Translations under genes and position numbers: made by a program
Notes under the pieces: model-generated
The model's database searches: none
Seen by the model: the letters and a program-made list of their open reading frames with translations, nothing else
Told to the model about the DNA's origin: nothing
Shown here: in pieces, positions 1 to 10,260 of the stretch
Layout: each line of letters starts with the position of its first letter
Numbering within the stretch: the first letter of the stretch is position 1
NCBI GenBank assembly: GCA_001986395.2
Contig: MQVO02000180.1
Span: forward strand, 1-17,219
Source of the DNA: Irpex lacteus
Taxonomy: Eukaryota > Basidiomycota > Agaricomycetes > Polyporales > Irpicaceae
DNA length: 17,219 bases
Direction of reading: 5' to 3'

Positions 1-5
1 TAAAA

Positions 6-761
6 ATGATTTTTAATTTTTCTTTTTTAAATACTATATTTAATGATGCTCCACATCCTTGGCAAATAGGTTTCCAAGATAGTGCAGCTCCAGGATTCAC
101 TGGGATTGTTGAATTACACAACACAATCTTTTTTTACCTTGTTGTAATTTCAGTAGGAGTTTTTCTGGGTATTAACTTCAATTATTTATTACTATAATAG
201 TAGTAAAAGTGCAATTGTACATAAATACTTAAATCACGGTACATTAATTGAATTAATCTGGACAATCACACCAGCTTTTATCTTAATTGCTATTGCTTTC
301 CCTTCATTCAGATTATTATATTTATTAGATGAAGTTATTCACCTACAATAACAATTAAAGTTGTAGGACATCAATGGTATTGGTCATACGAATACAGTGA
401 TTATGTAAATGATAGTGGTGATTCTATAGAATTTGATTCATATATGATTCCAGAATCAGATTTAGAATTAGGTCAATTTAGATTATTAGATGTAGATAAT
501 AGAGTAATAGTACCTGTTGATACTCATATAAGAGTTATTGTTACAGGAGCTGATGTTATTCACTCATGGGCAGTACCTTCATTAGGAGTAAAAATAGATG
601 CTGTACCAGGAAGACTAAACCAAACTTCTTTCTTAGCTGAAAGAACAGGAGTATTCTACGGACAATGTTCAGAAATCTGTGGAGTATGGCACGGTTTCAT
701 GCCAATAGCAGTGGAAGCAGTTTCAGTACAAGACTATTTAGCTTGGATCGACTCTGTTTAA
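6..761 (+). CDS. cox2: Cytochrome c oxidase subunit 2, two compensating frameshifts
   Basis: COX2 carries the CuA centre of complex IV, which accepts electrons from cytochrome c at the inner mitochondrial membrane. The N-terminus ([18 protein letters not shown]) and first membrane segment are read from the ATG at 6. One extra base in TTTTTC near 161-165 moves the frame, and the second membrane segment ([20 protein letters not shown]) continues in the next frame. A missing T near 337-341 (GTTATTCACC, expected ATTTCACC) restores the original frame. Then follow [19 protein letters not shown] and the CuA motif [12 protein letters not shown] with its Cys, Glu, Cys, His and Met ligands, ending at TAA 759-761. 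Because the shifts cancel, the product is about 251 residues, the normal fungal size. Both shifts lie at short T runs, so read error is likely; a decayed gene is the alternative. A palindromic element starts about 55 bases downstream. Confidence 0.93.
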
Positions 762-816
762 CTTAATAAATTTATTTTATACCCCTTTAAATATAAGTCA
801 TCTCCACCTACACATT

Positions 817-867
817 CCCCAAAAAAACTAGTTAGAATTATTTCTAATTCTAATTAGTTTTTTTGGT
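817..867. repeat. Palindromic element 1
   Basis: CCCC-AAAAAAA-CTAGTTAGAATTA is followed by its near-complement ending CTAATTAG-TTTTTTT-GG. This member of the dispersed family lies just after cox2 and before the intron RT remnant. It would form a long hairpin on either strand. Confidence 0.85.
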
Positions 868-917
868 TTGGTGTTACAGAATAAACTAAAATACTGACCA
901 AAAAAAAAGAATACAAT

Positions 918-1608
918 TTGTCGCGGTGGGAAGAATACAACTTACTCCGTAATCAACTCCTAATAACACCTAATTTGCATAGAGGGGCTTAGTACATTAA
1001 GGTGGTCTATGCGAGGTATGCAGTTGACTTTATAATAGGAGTAGAGGGAAGCCCCGAACTAGCTGAGAAAATCTTAAGGAGGTCCATCGTTTGTTGAGAC
1101 AAGTTATCACTATAATTCAATAAAGATAAAACTGGAATAGTTGAGTACTCTCAAAAACCTGTAGCTTTCCTAGGATATCTGATAATGGCTCCTAACAAAA
1201 TCGGTACCAGTAAGTACATTGAGCAAATAAAAATCAATTAATGTATTATTCACGCCGTAAGAAAACACGTTTCAGATTCCATATGGGTATAAATAAAGTA
1301 CTGCTCACACTGAAAAACAGAGGTGTAATCAGACTGATAACCTCGCAAACAAAACACAAAAAGTTAATGTACCGAGGAAAATTTTTAGGTAACATGGTCA
1401 ACTTTTAACATCCAGACATATTTGTTACTATAACTCAGTGATTATAGGGTTATATAACTATTATGACTTTGTCAATAATAGAAGCACGTCACAATGATTC
1501 ATCTGGTAAATAACCGAGTCATGTGCACTTACCCTAACTAGAAAATTTAAACTTCGGACATTAAGCCAAACATTCAAGAGATTTGGAAAAGGTTTGTTGT
1601 ATTAATAA
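918..1608 (+). pseudogene. Decayed group II intron reverse transcriptase/maturase fragment
   Basis: The translation matches the C-terminal half of group II intron-encoded proteins. The RT active-site block is YARYAVDFIIGVEGS (1008-1052), where the family has YVRYADDF; one catalytic Asp is therefore replaced by Val. It is followed by KDKTGIVEYSQKPVAFLGY (about 1125-1178) and then the domain X maturase region: YNSVIIGLYNYYDFVNNR near 1430-1485 and ESCALTLTRKFKLRTLS near 1525-1575. The family pattern here is YNSVIRGLLNYYSF ... SCALTLARKFKLRT. In-frame stops occur at TAG 990, TAA 1113 and TAA 1239, with frameshifts near 1263 and 1430. The N-terminal RT half is absent and no clear HNH domain follows. 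The gene is dead. It normally mobilises and helps splice its host intron, but no intact intron is visible around it. Confidence 0.85.
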
Positions 1609-2500
1609 TTTTGTTACCGTAATGCATTTTATTCATTACTTCAATAACTCACGTTATTGTTCAGACTATGTCATCATTCCCGATTAGATAATGCCGGATG
1701 TTCGTGTCAGGATTATTGTTAGTGATACTCACCTGTTAGTTGTTAAACCTTCATGAAATGTTAATTATCTTTCAACAATTATTCACTATTTCAAGCTTGG
1801 CTGCAAATTGACTATTTTCCCTTAGAAAACAGTGTTTTTTGCAATTTATCCAGTTTTCTTTTCTCAAACTCATTGTTTTTATAAGAGAAACGGGGGCTTA
1901 TTTTCAATTAAATATTTTATTTTAAACAATAAACAATAAAAAAGTATATCATACTCTATCAAGATAAAGACAATTTATGTAATATTAGAATGCTAATACT
2001 ATATAAGTAGTATTCATAGTATAATTTGTATTTAAACATAAAATTGGTGGTCTAAGCACCTGATAGATTTAACAATAATTTTTTAATCACCATCACAACA
2101 ATAACAACTGTATGAACCAATATTGCTATAGCAATATCTTGGTTAATTACATTTATCATGTTGATTATTTCAATACTATTACCATTAGTATGATATTCTA
2201 CATGAAACAGGAACTATATCTACATAATACACATCAGATAAATAATTAGAATCTTCCACCACATATAATTAATTCCAATAACAGATGGGCATATATCACA
2301 TGTGTACTTATTATTTTAGTAGCCTTAACCTATTATTTTTCCTATATGCATTATATTAAATGTGCTATGAGTCAGTCTATCTTACACCAGCCCAAGATAT
2401 TCCAGGTTTATTAGACTACATATTTACCTACATACCCATAAGTTTTAAATATCCTAGACCATAAAAAGAAATAATTTAAGTATAAAAACTACAGGTGCAA
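1609..2500. other. AT-rich stretch without recognisable gene
   Basis: No rRNA, tRNA or conserved mitochondrial protein was recognised on either strand. Short open patches, such as ITTITTVWTNIAIAIS-like hydrophobic runs near 2090-2150 and readable TGA codons, hint that the unknown ORF that follows may have extended upstream and decayed. The sequence ATATAAGTA at 2001-2009 equals the Saccharomyces mitochondrial promoter nonamer, but nothing ties it to a transcript here. Confidence 0.4.
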
Positions 2501-3958
2501 ATAAACGTGTAAAATGCATTAAATGCAGTAAATAAACCTGAGTCTACAAGTACAAGTAAACTATTATCATTATTTGCTCTTACTTCACTAATTGCATATG
2601 CTAATAAAATACCTGGTGTGATCTAAAATTATAAGCCTATTAAAAATATGGTGTGGAAGAATGACGTGGTGGTCTTTATTAGTAACCATAAGAAAAGGTT
2701 TGTAATATTAAATGCGTTAATAGGAGTATATGCTACATTTAAAATGACAGGATTTAGTACAGATAATCTTTTTGGTGGATTTATTGCAGTAGGGCATACT
2801 TACTTAGAGATGTTAATATAGGGCACAAAAAGATTATTCTATTGGCTATATTTTTTTTTGATAACTGAATTTATCCTAAACCACCTGTGGAACCTGACTG
2901 GAAAATATGGAAATGAGGTAGTAACTCTTATGATAATAGACCAGTTAACCATAATATTTTAACAAAAAAGTATTATAGAAAAATATACTACACCCCCCCC
3001 CAAAAAAACTAGGAATTAGAAATAATTCTAACTAGTTTTTTGGGATTTAGGGCATAGTAACTGGTCTATTTTACCTTGAACTTGGAATGAAAACAATACT
3101 GTACCAAGCTATTGGTCTTGGTATGATACAGCATATAAAATTGCTTGGGTTACATTCCTAGTAGTAGCTATAGCTGGATCATCTTGGTTATGTTGGAAAA
3201 TATATACAGGTGATCTTGCTGCAAGGATTTCACCTGAGAGACCAGCTGCATCTTCAAGTGCAGATCCTTCTTCAGGTACTGTACCACCTTTGGTTAGGGT
3301 TTCTCCACAGGACCTATTCCTCCTACTTCTGCAGGTGCGCCAGATGGAGTTCCTGATATTCATATAAATGGAGAGAGGGGACCAGGAATAATTAATAATA
3401 TAGGAAGAGGTATTAATAACTCAGTGAATGCTTTTGGTAGTGCAATAAACTCATCTATTCACACTGTAGGTCATTATTTAAACCCTTTCACTTATTATAC
3501 TCCACAGTATGTAAAAACTAGAGAGTTTATAGAGTGAATGGTAAAAAAATTGTTTCAGTAACAGCTGATCATAGATATTATCCATTCACTGAAGTGAACC
3601 CTTTAATGACATGGCAGGATAAACTGAAATTATTTTTTATGGTGAATCCGCTGAAGCTAAAGTACTCAGAGATATTGCACTTCTAGCTGCTAATTGAGAG
3701 TGTGAAAATATAAGAGTTAAACCAAAAACATTATTTAGAGGTAGTCCTTTACCTACTAGTCCTATAGGTTTAGCTTCTCCAGTTGCATATAATATCGGTT
3801 TAGGTCATTTTATGCCTTCTGTAGATCCATCTAGACTATTTAAATCTGATGTGACATTTAATTGGACGCAGGAAACTCTTAACTCTGCTCCTCATACGCC
3901 TAAATTGCCCTCTTCTAATTTACCAAACCCCATAAAACTAGGAATTAGAAATAATTAG
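2500..3958 (+). pseudogene. Unrecognised membrane-anchored ORF, frame-broken, TGA as Trp
   Basis: Protein-like sequence runs across three frames. It begins with SKLLSLFALTSLIAYANK near 2560-2610 and continues with MVWKNDVVVFISNHKK (from 2648) to TGFSTDNLFGGFIAVGHTY, then the hydrophobic KIILLAIFFFDN and PKPPVEPDWKIWKWG. A palindromic element (2996-3045) stops all three frames. Beyond it come WSILPWTWNENNTVPSYWSW, a membrane segment AWVTFLVVAIAGSSWLCW (about 3140-3193), a Pro/Ser-rich stretch and a Gly/Asn-rich stretch (INNIGRGINNSVNAFGSAIN). The C-terminal region holds ADHRYYPFTEVNPLMTWQDK and KPKTLFRGSPLPTSP. The frame slips by one base near 2800, 3295, 3548 and 3625, and TGA repeatedly sits where Trp fits. 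The last codons and the stop (TAG 3956-3958) lie inside another palindromic element. I do not recognise the family. An origin in a mitochondrial plasmid is a guess from its free-standing, code-4 character. Confidence 0.5.
2996..3045. repeat. Palindromic element 2, interrupting the unknown ORF
   Basis: C10-A7-CTAGGAATTAGAAAT, then AATTCTAACTAG-TTTTTT-GGG. It sits inside the unknown ORF and carries stops in all three forward frames. Protein-like sequence is visible on both sides. Confidence 0.85.
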
Positions 3959-3974
3959 TTTTATGGGGTTTGGT
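3922..3974. repeat. Palindromic element 3 with extended arms
   Basis: The arms ACCAAACCCCATAAAACTA and TAGTTTTATGGGGTTTGGT are exact complements, longer than in most copies. The loop region is GGAATTAGAAATAAT. It overlaps the C-terminus and stop codon of the unknown ORF. Confidence 0.88.
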
Positions 3975-4121
3975 AGTTTTATATTTATTTAAGGTTGGGA
4001 TCGAGCAAGAGCCTAATAACAACTAAAAATTGTAGCTACCCTCTACATGAAGAATTGAAATGTAAAAAAAAATGTAACAAATCTATTTTTCCTTTTTATT
4101 TTTTAAACTAAAATAAACAAT

Positions 4122-4169
4122 CCCCCAAAAAACTAGTTAGAATTAATTATAATTCCTAGTTTTTTGGGA
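4122..4169. repeat. Palindromic element 4
   Basis: CCCCCAAAAAACTAGTTAG, a short AATTAATTATAATT centre, then CCTAGTTTTTTGGG. This is a canonical copy in the convergent intergenic region. Confidence 0.85.
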
Positions 4170-4290
4170 TAGCTACTGCTCCAATTTAAGTCTAAGGAGA
4201 TTCAGAAAGTTGACTTACCTAGTATAATAGTAAAATTATTAGTTACCAAAATATAATAGTCTTAGATAATAAAAGGCTTAACCTCTACTT

Positions 4291-4318
4291 CCCTTTTTTT
4301 TTAATTAAAAAAAAAAGG
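4291..4318. repeat. A/T hairpin with CC/GG clamp
   Basis: CCC followed by a T run, AATT, an A run and GG. It belongs to a second, smaller hairpin class also seen at 6793-6816, 7329-7358, 8165-8190, 10054-10078 and 11568-11601. Confidence 0.7.
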
Positions 4319-4953
4319 ATAAACAGCTTCTCCCAATAAATCTCCTTATGCCCTAAATGGTTGGGGCCCTGAGATGGTATTACCAAGATTTAAGAGCATA
4401 AGTTTTTAATTAAAAAAATAATTATAAAAAGGTATAAAACTAGTCCTTAAAACAATAAGGATAAAGGAAAAAGTTAATAATACATCCCTCTTCCCTGCCC
4501 TCTCTCCTATTTTTAATAAAATAGGGGAGAATGGTGGAGGAGGGGGTATAAAATATTCAAATATAAAGAATATTAAAACTACACCTACTAAGTATATTAA
4601 GATCTCTTTGTAGTAATAACTCTTATAATCCCTAATAGAATCCTTTGTTAAACAAATTACTTCAAATTCCTTTAACCAATTTATAATAAAATCAGGGAAT
4701 ACTTAAGGTATAACTCTTTTTTTTAGATAAAAATGTATTAAGTATATATTTAGTAAATAAATAATATAACTGAAATACCATAAAATACAAAAACTATTTT
4801 AAATAGTACCTGTGATTTTAAATATCTATTACATTGCTTACACCAAATACTTTAATTAAAACTAAACTTAATAATAATAAGGTAAAAAAATATAAGGGTG
4901 AAGGGGTAAAGAAAATAAAATAATAACTTTTTCATGGGGTTTATTAAATTTTA

Positions 4954-6562
<1,609 letters not shown>

Positions 6563-6655
6563 TTGAATTAAATTTTAGATAAGTATACCTTAGGTAATAT
6601 ATTACTAATCAATTTATAGTATTAGAAATAAAAAATAAATTATAAAAAAATATAA

Positions 6656-6698
6656 CCCCAAAAAACTAGGAATTAGAAATAATTAGTTTTTTTGGGAT
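6656..6698. repeat. Palindromic element 5
   Basis: CCCCAAAAAACTAGGAATTA followed by GAAATAATTAGTTTTTTTGGG. The copy is shorter because the second arm lacks the CTAG extension. It lies about 95 bases upstream of the cox1 start. Confidence 0.82.
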
Positions 6699-6792
6699 TG
6701 GATTAAAGTAATAAATTTATACTCTCAGCTCATACTTTATAATTTATTAAACATAAAGTATTAAAGTACAGTTTTGTTTCACCCTCCCTCCT

Positions 6793-6816
6793 CCCTTTTT
6801 TTTATATAAAAAAAGG
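6793..6816. repeat. A/T hairpin with CCC/GG clamp
   Basis: CCC, a T8 run, ATAT, an A7 run and GG, within a pyrimidine-rich then purine-rich patch (CCCTCCCTCCTCCC ... GGATAGAGGGGGAGG) that extends the pairing further outward. Confidence 0.65.
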
Positions 6817-6980
6817 ATAGAGGGGGAGGATAGAGGATGTACTGCTGAAAAATATTATTTAGTAAAACTAAATAAACCACTGCTAAACCTAAGGTGTTAT
6901 ATAGTATAAATACTATTCTGAGTATAAAATAGACAGTGAAAGATTATGATAAAATAAAATATATATAATAATATAGCTAT

Positions 6981-7101
6981 CCCCCCACCCTGTGGGCCCC
7001 ACTTGATTTATAAGGGCCCCACATTCCACAATCCACAATCCACAATCCACAAAGTGGGCTGGGGTGGGCTGGGCTGGCGTGGGCGGCAAGGAGGGGTGGG
7101 C
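6981..7101. repeat. GC-rich cluster with short tandem repeats
   Basis: A sharply GC-rich island in AT-rich DNA. It opens with CCCCCCACCCTGTGGGCCCC, and GGGCCCCAC occurs again around 7014. Four tandem units of the form (A)ATCCAC(A) lie at about 7022-7051, and a G-rich tail with GGGCTGG, GGGTGGGCTGG and GGGCGG runs from 7055. The CCAC units and the GTGG units could pair. It resembles the GC clusters known from yeast mitochondrial DNA only in composition. Confidence 0.75.
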
Positions 7102-7149
7102 AAATTTATTAAATATATATTCTTTTTTTGATTTTATTTCTTCCCTTTT

Positions 7150-7186
7150 TTTTAATTAAATTAAATTAAATTAAATTAAATTATTA
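7150..7186. repeat. Tandem TTAAA repeat
   Basis: After a T run, AATTA units repeat about five times (AATTAAATTAAATTAAATTA and onward). The tract ends in an A-rich arm that can pair with the preceding T run. Confidence 0.75.
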
Positions 7187-7328
7187 AAAAGAAAAAGACC
7201 AAAATATATTATTACTTATAAAAATTTATAAGAAAATAATACATGCCCCCCTTTTTTTATTTATAGAGGGCAGTGCAACGTTAGCTCTGGAAAAGAAAGT
7301 TAAATCTAACTTTCCTTTATTCTTTTCT

Positions 7329-7358
7329 CCTTTTTTTATTATTATAAAAATAAAAAGG
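7329..7358. repeat. A/T hairpin with CC/GG clamp
   Basis: CC, T7, ATTATTATA, an A/T mix ending AAAAA, then GG, about 20 bases beyond the 3' end of trnE on the minus strand. Confidence 0.6.
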
Positions 7359-7377
7359 CATAAAGAAATTAAGAATA

Positions 7378-7448
7378 TAGTCTTTATCAGAATCGAACTG
7401 ATACTTGCTACGTGAAGGGTAGCTGTACTGCCTTTATACAAAAAGACC
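7378..7448 (-). tRNA. trnE: tRNA-Glu (UUC)
   Basis: On the minus strand the acceptor GGTCTTT pairs with AAAGACT (one G-T pair), with discriminator A. The D stem is GTA/TAC. The anticodon stem GCTAC/GTAGC encloses the 7-base loop CCTTCAC with anticodon TTC. The T arm is ATCAG-TTCGATT-CTGAT. Position 33 reads C, where nearly all tRNAs have T; this may be a real variant or a read error beside the C run. It lies 20 bases from trnM on the same strand. Confidence 0.85.
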
Positions 7449-7468
7449 CGGTCTTTATTTTATTTCTA

Positions 7469-7540
7469 TTGCGGCATCAGGAATTGAACCTGCTCTAACA
7501 GCTCATGAGGCTATTGTGCCAACCTTTACACTATACCGCA
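7469..7540 (-). tRNA. trnM: tRNA-Met (CAU)
   Basis: On the minus strand the acceptor TGCGGTA pairs with TGCCGCA. The D arm is GTGT ... GCAC. The anticodon stem ATAGC/GCTGT holds loop CTCATGA with anticodon CAT. The T arm is GCAGG-TTCAATT-CCTGA with weak outer pairs. The acceptor opening with T1 resembles fungal mitochondrial Met tRNAs. Whether it serves initiation, elongation or both cannot be decided here. Confidence 0.88.
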
Positions 7541-7665
7541 TGTATGGACACTATCTTATTATTAAGATTCCACCCTACTCTTTTCTTTCTATGAGTTAGA
7601 GCATCCTTCCCTAAACTGCGTTTCGATCAATTAATGTCTTTTTGTTGAACAGTTTTATTATCATA

Positions 7666-7720
7666 CCCCAAAAAACTAGGGTCGCTATCGCGGTAGAATT
7701 AATTATAACTAGTTTTTTGG
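7666..7720. repeat. Palindromic element 6 with GC-rich loop insert
   Basis: The arms CCCCAAAAAACTAG and CTAGTTTTTTGG enclose a centre that carries the extra GC-rich string GGTCGCTATCGCGGTAG, absent from other copies. The insert contains its own short inverted repeat (CGCTATCGCG). Confidence 0.82.
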
Positions 7721-8048
7721 TGGATTGTTTGGATTTATAATATTCATTCCTTGTTTATTACACATGCCTTCCTCTTTATCGATGGAACTATCCCTTTCCA
7801 CCCACACCTTTAAGTCTTACTAGTCTCCTATTAAACTTTCATAGATCTTAAACTTGGATATATCTTATTACTTGCTGAAATCTTATTACTCTTTCCTTAC
7901 TTCAAAATATAATGAAAATGAGAGACTTGGTTTAAGTTATACTCTCTTATATTTTACTATCATTTATAGCTATTTTACTATCGTTAATAGATATTAATAA
8001 ACCTTTTTTAATCTTAATATCCAATATATAATAATAATCTTCACAGAT

Positions 8049-8097
8049 CCCCCAAAAAACTAGGAATTATAATTAATTCTAACTAGTTTTTGTGGGG
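8049..8097. repeat. Palindromic element 7
   Basis: CCCCCAAAAAACTAGGAATT, a centre ATAATT, then AATTCTAACTAGTTTTTGTGGGG. It is canonical except for a G inside the T run. Confidence 0.83.
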
Positions 8098-8164
8098 TTA
8101 TTTTAAAACTAGAATCTAAATTACCTAGTTTTCTTCTATTTTTAATAAATTATTATAGTTTTCT

Positions 8165-8190
8165 CCTTTTTTATTTAATTAAAAAAAGGG
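8165..8190. repeat. A/T hairpin with CC/GGG clamp
   Basis: CC, T6, ATTTAATT, A7, GGG. A short perfect stem of the second hairpin class. Confidence 0.65.
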
Positions 8191-8401
8191 TAGAGAGAAT
8201 TATAGTTAGTAAGAAGAGAGATTGTATATATTAATAATTATTTTATGTTTTTATATCTTTATTTTTTTAATAAATTATTTTAGTAAAATTTATACTCTCT
8301 TATATAATTAAATACTTTTTTTATTTAGATATAACTTAAATTAAAATATATTTATTTAATTATTTTTATTTATAATATTTTATTTAATTTTATGTATTCT
8401 T

Positions 8402-8514
8402 CCCAAAAAACTAGTTATAATTCTTTCATCCGCGATTATTAAAATTTAATTAAATTAAATTTTAATTAGAGCCTAGTTTTTTGGAATGGAATTAGAAATA
8501 ATTAGTTTTTTTGG
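8402..8514. repeat. Composite palindromic element 8 with nested palindrome
   Basis: The left arm CCCAAAAAACTAGTTATAAT is followed by TTCTTTCATCCGCGA. Then comes a second palindrome (8438-8469, core TTAAAATTTAATTAAATT), then a right arm GAGCCTAGTTTTTTGGA. A further right half (GGAATTAGAAATAATTAG, T7, GGG) ends at 8514. It reads as one element invaded by another, plus a leftover half. Confidence 0.78.
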
Positions 8515-8714
8515 GTGGATGATTAAACTATAGATCCAGCAATGACAATAAAGCAATAGGATTACAATTATATTGAAAATATGAATATTAAGATTTAATT
8601 TATGATTTAGTTTAAACTATTATATAAGAATCATCTGTTCCCTTTTTAATATCTTAACTTTAAATTAAAATAAAATTTATTACTAACTCCTTTTTTTTAT
8701 AAAACAAAAGAATA

Positions 8715-8736
8715 AGCCACTCTACCAGAAAGTGGC
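8715..8736. repeat. GC hairpin beyond the rnl 3' end
   Basis: GCCACT-CTACCAGAA-AGTGGC forms a 6-bp stem about 50 bases downstream of rnl on the minus strand. It could mark rRNA 3' processing, though that is inference from position only. Confidence 0.45.
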
Positions 8737-10053
8737 TGGGCTGAAAGATTTTTTATTGACAATAATTGAGCATATAGTCTATTTAATAAATTAGTAATGT
8801 TAAACTTAATACTTTACAGTACTTACATTTACATCCTATCAAGAAATGTTCTATTTCTTAAAAAATTAAAATATACTAAAGATATTTTAATGATAGTATC
8901 TAGGGGATAGTTTCGTGCATTTATTCCTTCAGCACTTATCTAATATGTTTGTGGCTACCCAACTATGCATTTTTAATTTTTTATGCAATTATTTCAACAA
9001 TTGGTACACTATAGAAACACAGCCTATTGATCCTTTCGTACTAGAAGGTCTCTCCCTTTTTACTATTTATCCCTCCAGAAGATAGGGACCATACTGACTC
9101 ACGTCGTATTAAACCCAACTCGCGTAACCTTTTAATCGGCGAACAGCCGAACCCTTCCGAGCTTTTGCCCCCGGAGGATAGGTTGAGTCGACATCGAGGT
9201 GCCAAACAGCTGGGACAATGTGTACTCTCACCAGCTATCAGCCTGTTATCCCTAGCGTAACTTTTATCGATTGATCCCCGTCTATTCCATAATATAGCGA
9301 GGGGTCACTATGCCCTACTTACGTATCTGTCCGACTTCTAAGTCTATCAGTTAAGCATGCTCTAGCCATTACGCCATTACAACCTTTATCACTGGTTGAT
9401 TGATCTCCTTTTCAAAAATCTAGCTATACCTTAAAAATTTTTAATATAAATAATAAATAATCATCAATTTTAATAACAAATTGATTTTATATGTCTGTAT
9501 ATAAGCGTCTTATATTTTTTTTAATTAAAAACTATGGATGCATTTTGATACTCTTTCAAAAGCGACCGCCCCAGTCAAACTGCCCATTAGTCAACTATCT
9601 CTCTATCTATTAAATAAGAGGTAAATTTAATCTGAAACCAAAGTCTTAAGGTATCTCACCTTTCGTCTATCGACATCCCTAATCACTTCATACTAAGGTT
9701 TGATTAACATGATGACTAACTACAGTAAAGCTGCATAGGGTCTTCCCGTCCACCTGGAGGTAACCCGCATCTGCACGGGTAATTCAATTTCACTGAGCAA
9801 GTTGTAGAGACAGTGAGACCATCGTTAAACTATTGATACCGGACCACATTAATGGCCAATTTATTTTGCTACCTTAGGATCCTCATAGTTAAGACCGCTA
9901 TTAACCATTGATTTGATTAGTAATAGTTATCCTATCACCTCTCTTATTTATTTGGCATTGGGCAAGTTTCATCCAGAATACTATGATATTAATCATTGCT
10001 CTGAATTGTGTTTTTAGTAAACAGTCGGGGCCTCCGATTTTGTGCCACTATAT

Positions 10054-10078
10054 CCTTTTTAAGAATTAAAAAAAAGGG
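10054..10078. repeat. A/T hairpin inside rnl
   Basis: CCTTTTTAAGAATTAAAAAA and GGG form an imperfect stem in a variable part of rnl. It is of the same class as the intergenic hairpins. Confidence 0.55.
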
Positions 10079-10227
10079 TAATAGGTTCCTCTTATCGTCT
10101 AACTTTAGAGGAGAACTTGCCGAGTTCCTTAACAACTTTTAGCTCTACGCCTTGGTATACTCTACCTACGAACCTGTGTCGGTTTAGGGTACGGTAGATT
10201 AAAATTAAAAATAAAATAATAATTGTT

Positions 10228-10260
10228 CCCTTGCCCAAAGCCAGTGGCTTAAGGCAGGGG
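10228..10260. repeat. GC-rich hairpin inside an rnl variable region
   Basis: The outer stem CCCTTGCC pairs with GGCAGGGG, and the inner perfect stem AAGCCA pairs with TGGCTT around a single G. It is flanked by A/T-only sequence within rnl, which suggests an insertion in an expansion segment. Confidence 0.65.

Larger units (their letters stand above)
3975..4953. other. Non-coding region between unknown ORF and cox1
   Basis: No gene was found on either strand. The tract contains a palindromic element (4122-4169) and two A/T hairpins (4291-4318 and 4504-4529). A purine/pyrimidine-skewed patch at 4485-4550 holds CTCCTATTTTTAATAAAATAGGGGAG. It lies downstream of cox1 (minus strand) and downstream of the plus-strand ORF, so it is a convergent 3' region. 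Confidence 0.6.
6563..7377. other. Intergenic region upstream of cox1
   Basis: No gene was recognised. It contains palindromic element 5 (6656-6698), an A/T hairpin (6793-6816), a GC-rich cluster (6981-7101), a TTAAA tandem repeat (about 7152-7186) and an A/T hairpin (7329-7358). As the region between trnE and cox1 on the minus strand it should contain the cox1 5' leader. Confidence 0.6.
7541..8784. other. Intergenic region between trnM and the rnl 3' end
   Basis: No gene was recognised. It holds three palindromic elements (7666-7720, 8049-8097, 8402-8514), an A/T hairpin (8165-8190) and a GC hairpin (8715-8736). Together these make it the densest repeat region of the window. The remainder is very AT-rich. 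Confidence 0.6.

Noticed and set aside
1698..1765. Possible second cox2 remnant (DVRVRIIVS-DTH-like reading)
   Set aside because: Only a few residues align with the COX2 HIR-IVT-ADVIH region, the order is imperfect and no CuA motif follows.
2001..2009. ATATAAGTA, the Saccharomyces mitochondrial promoter nonamer
   Set aside because: One match is expected by chance in DNA this AT-rich, the organism is not Saccharomyces-like and no gene starts nearby.
3109..3363. Minus-strand ORF of 84 codons
   Set aside because: It is antisense to the unknown plus-strand ORF, whose membrane segment and Trp pattern are more protein-like.
7226..7441. Minus-strand ORF of 71 codons
   Set aside because: It overlaps trnE and an A/T hairpin. 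The composition is low-complexity and no family pattern is seen.
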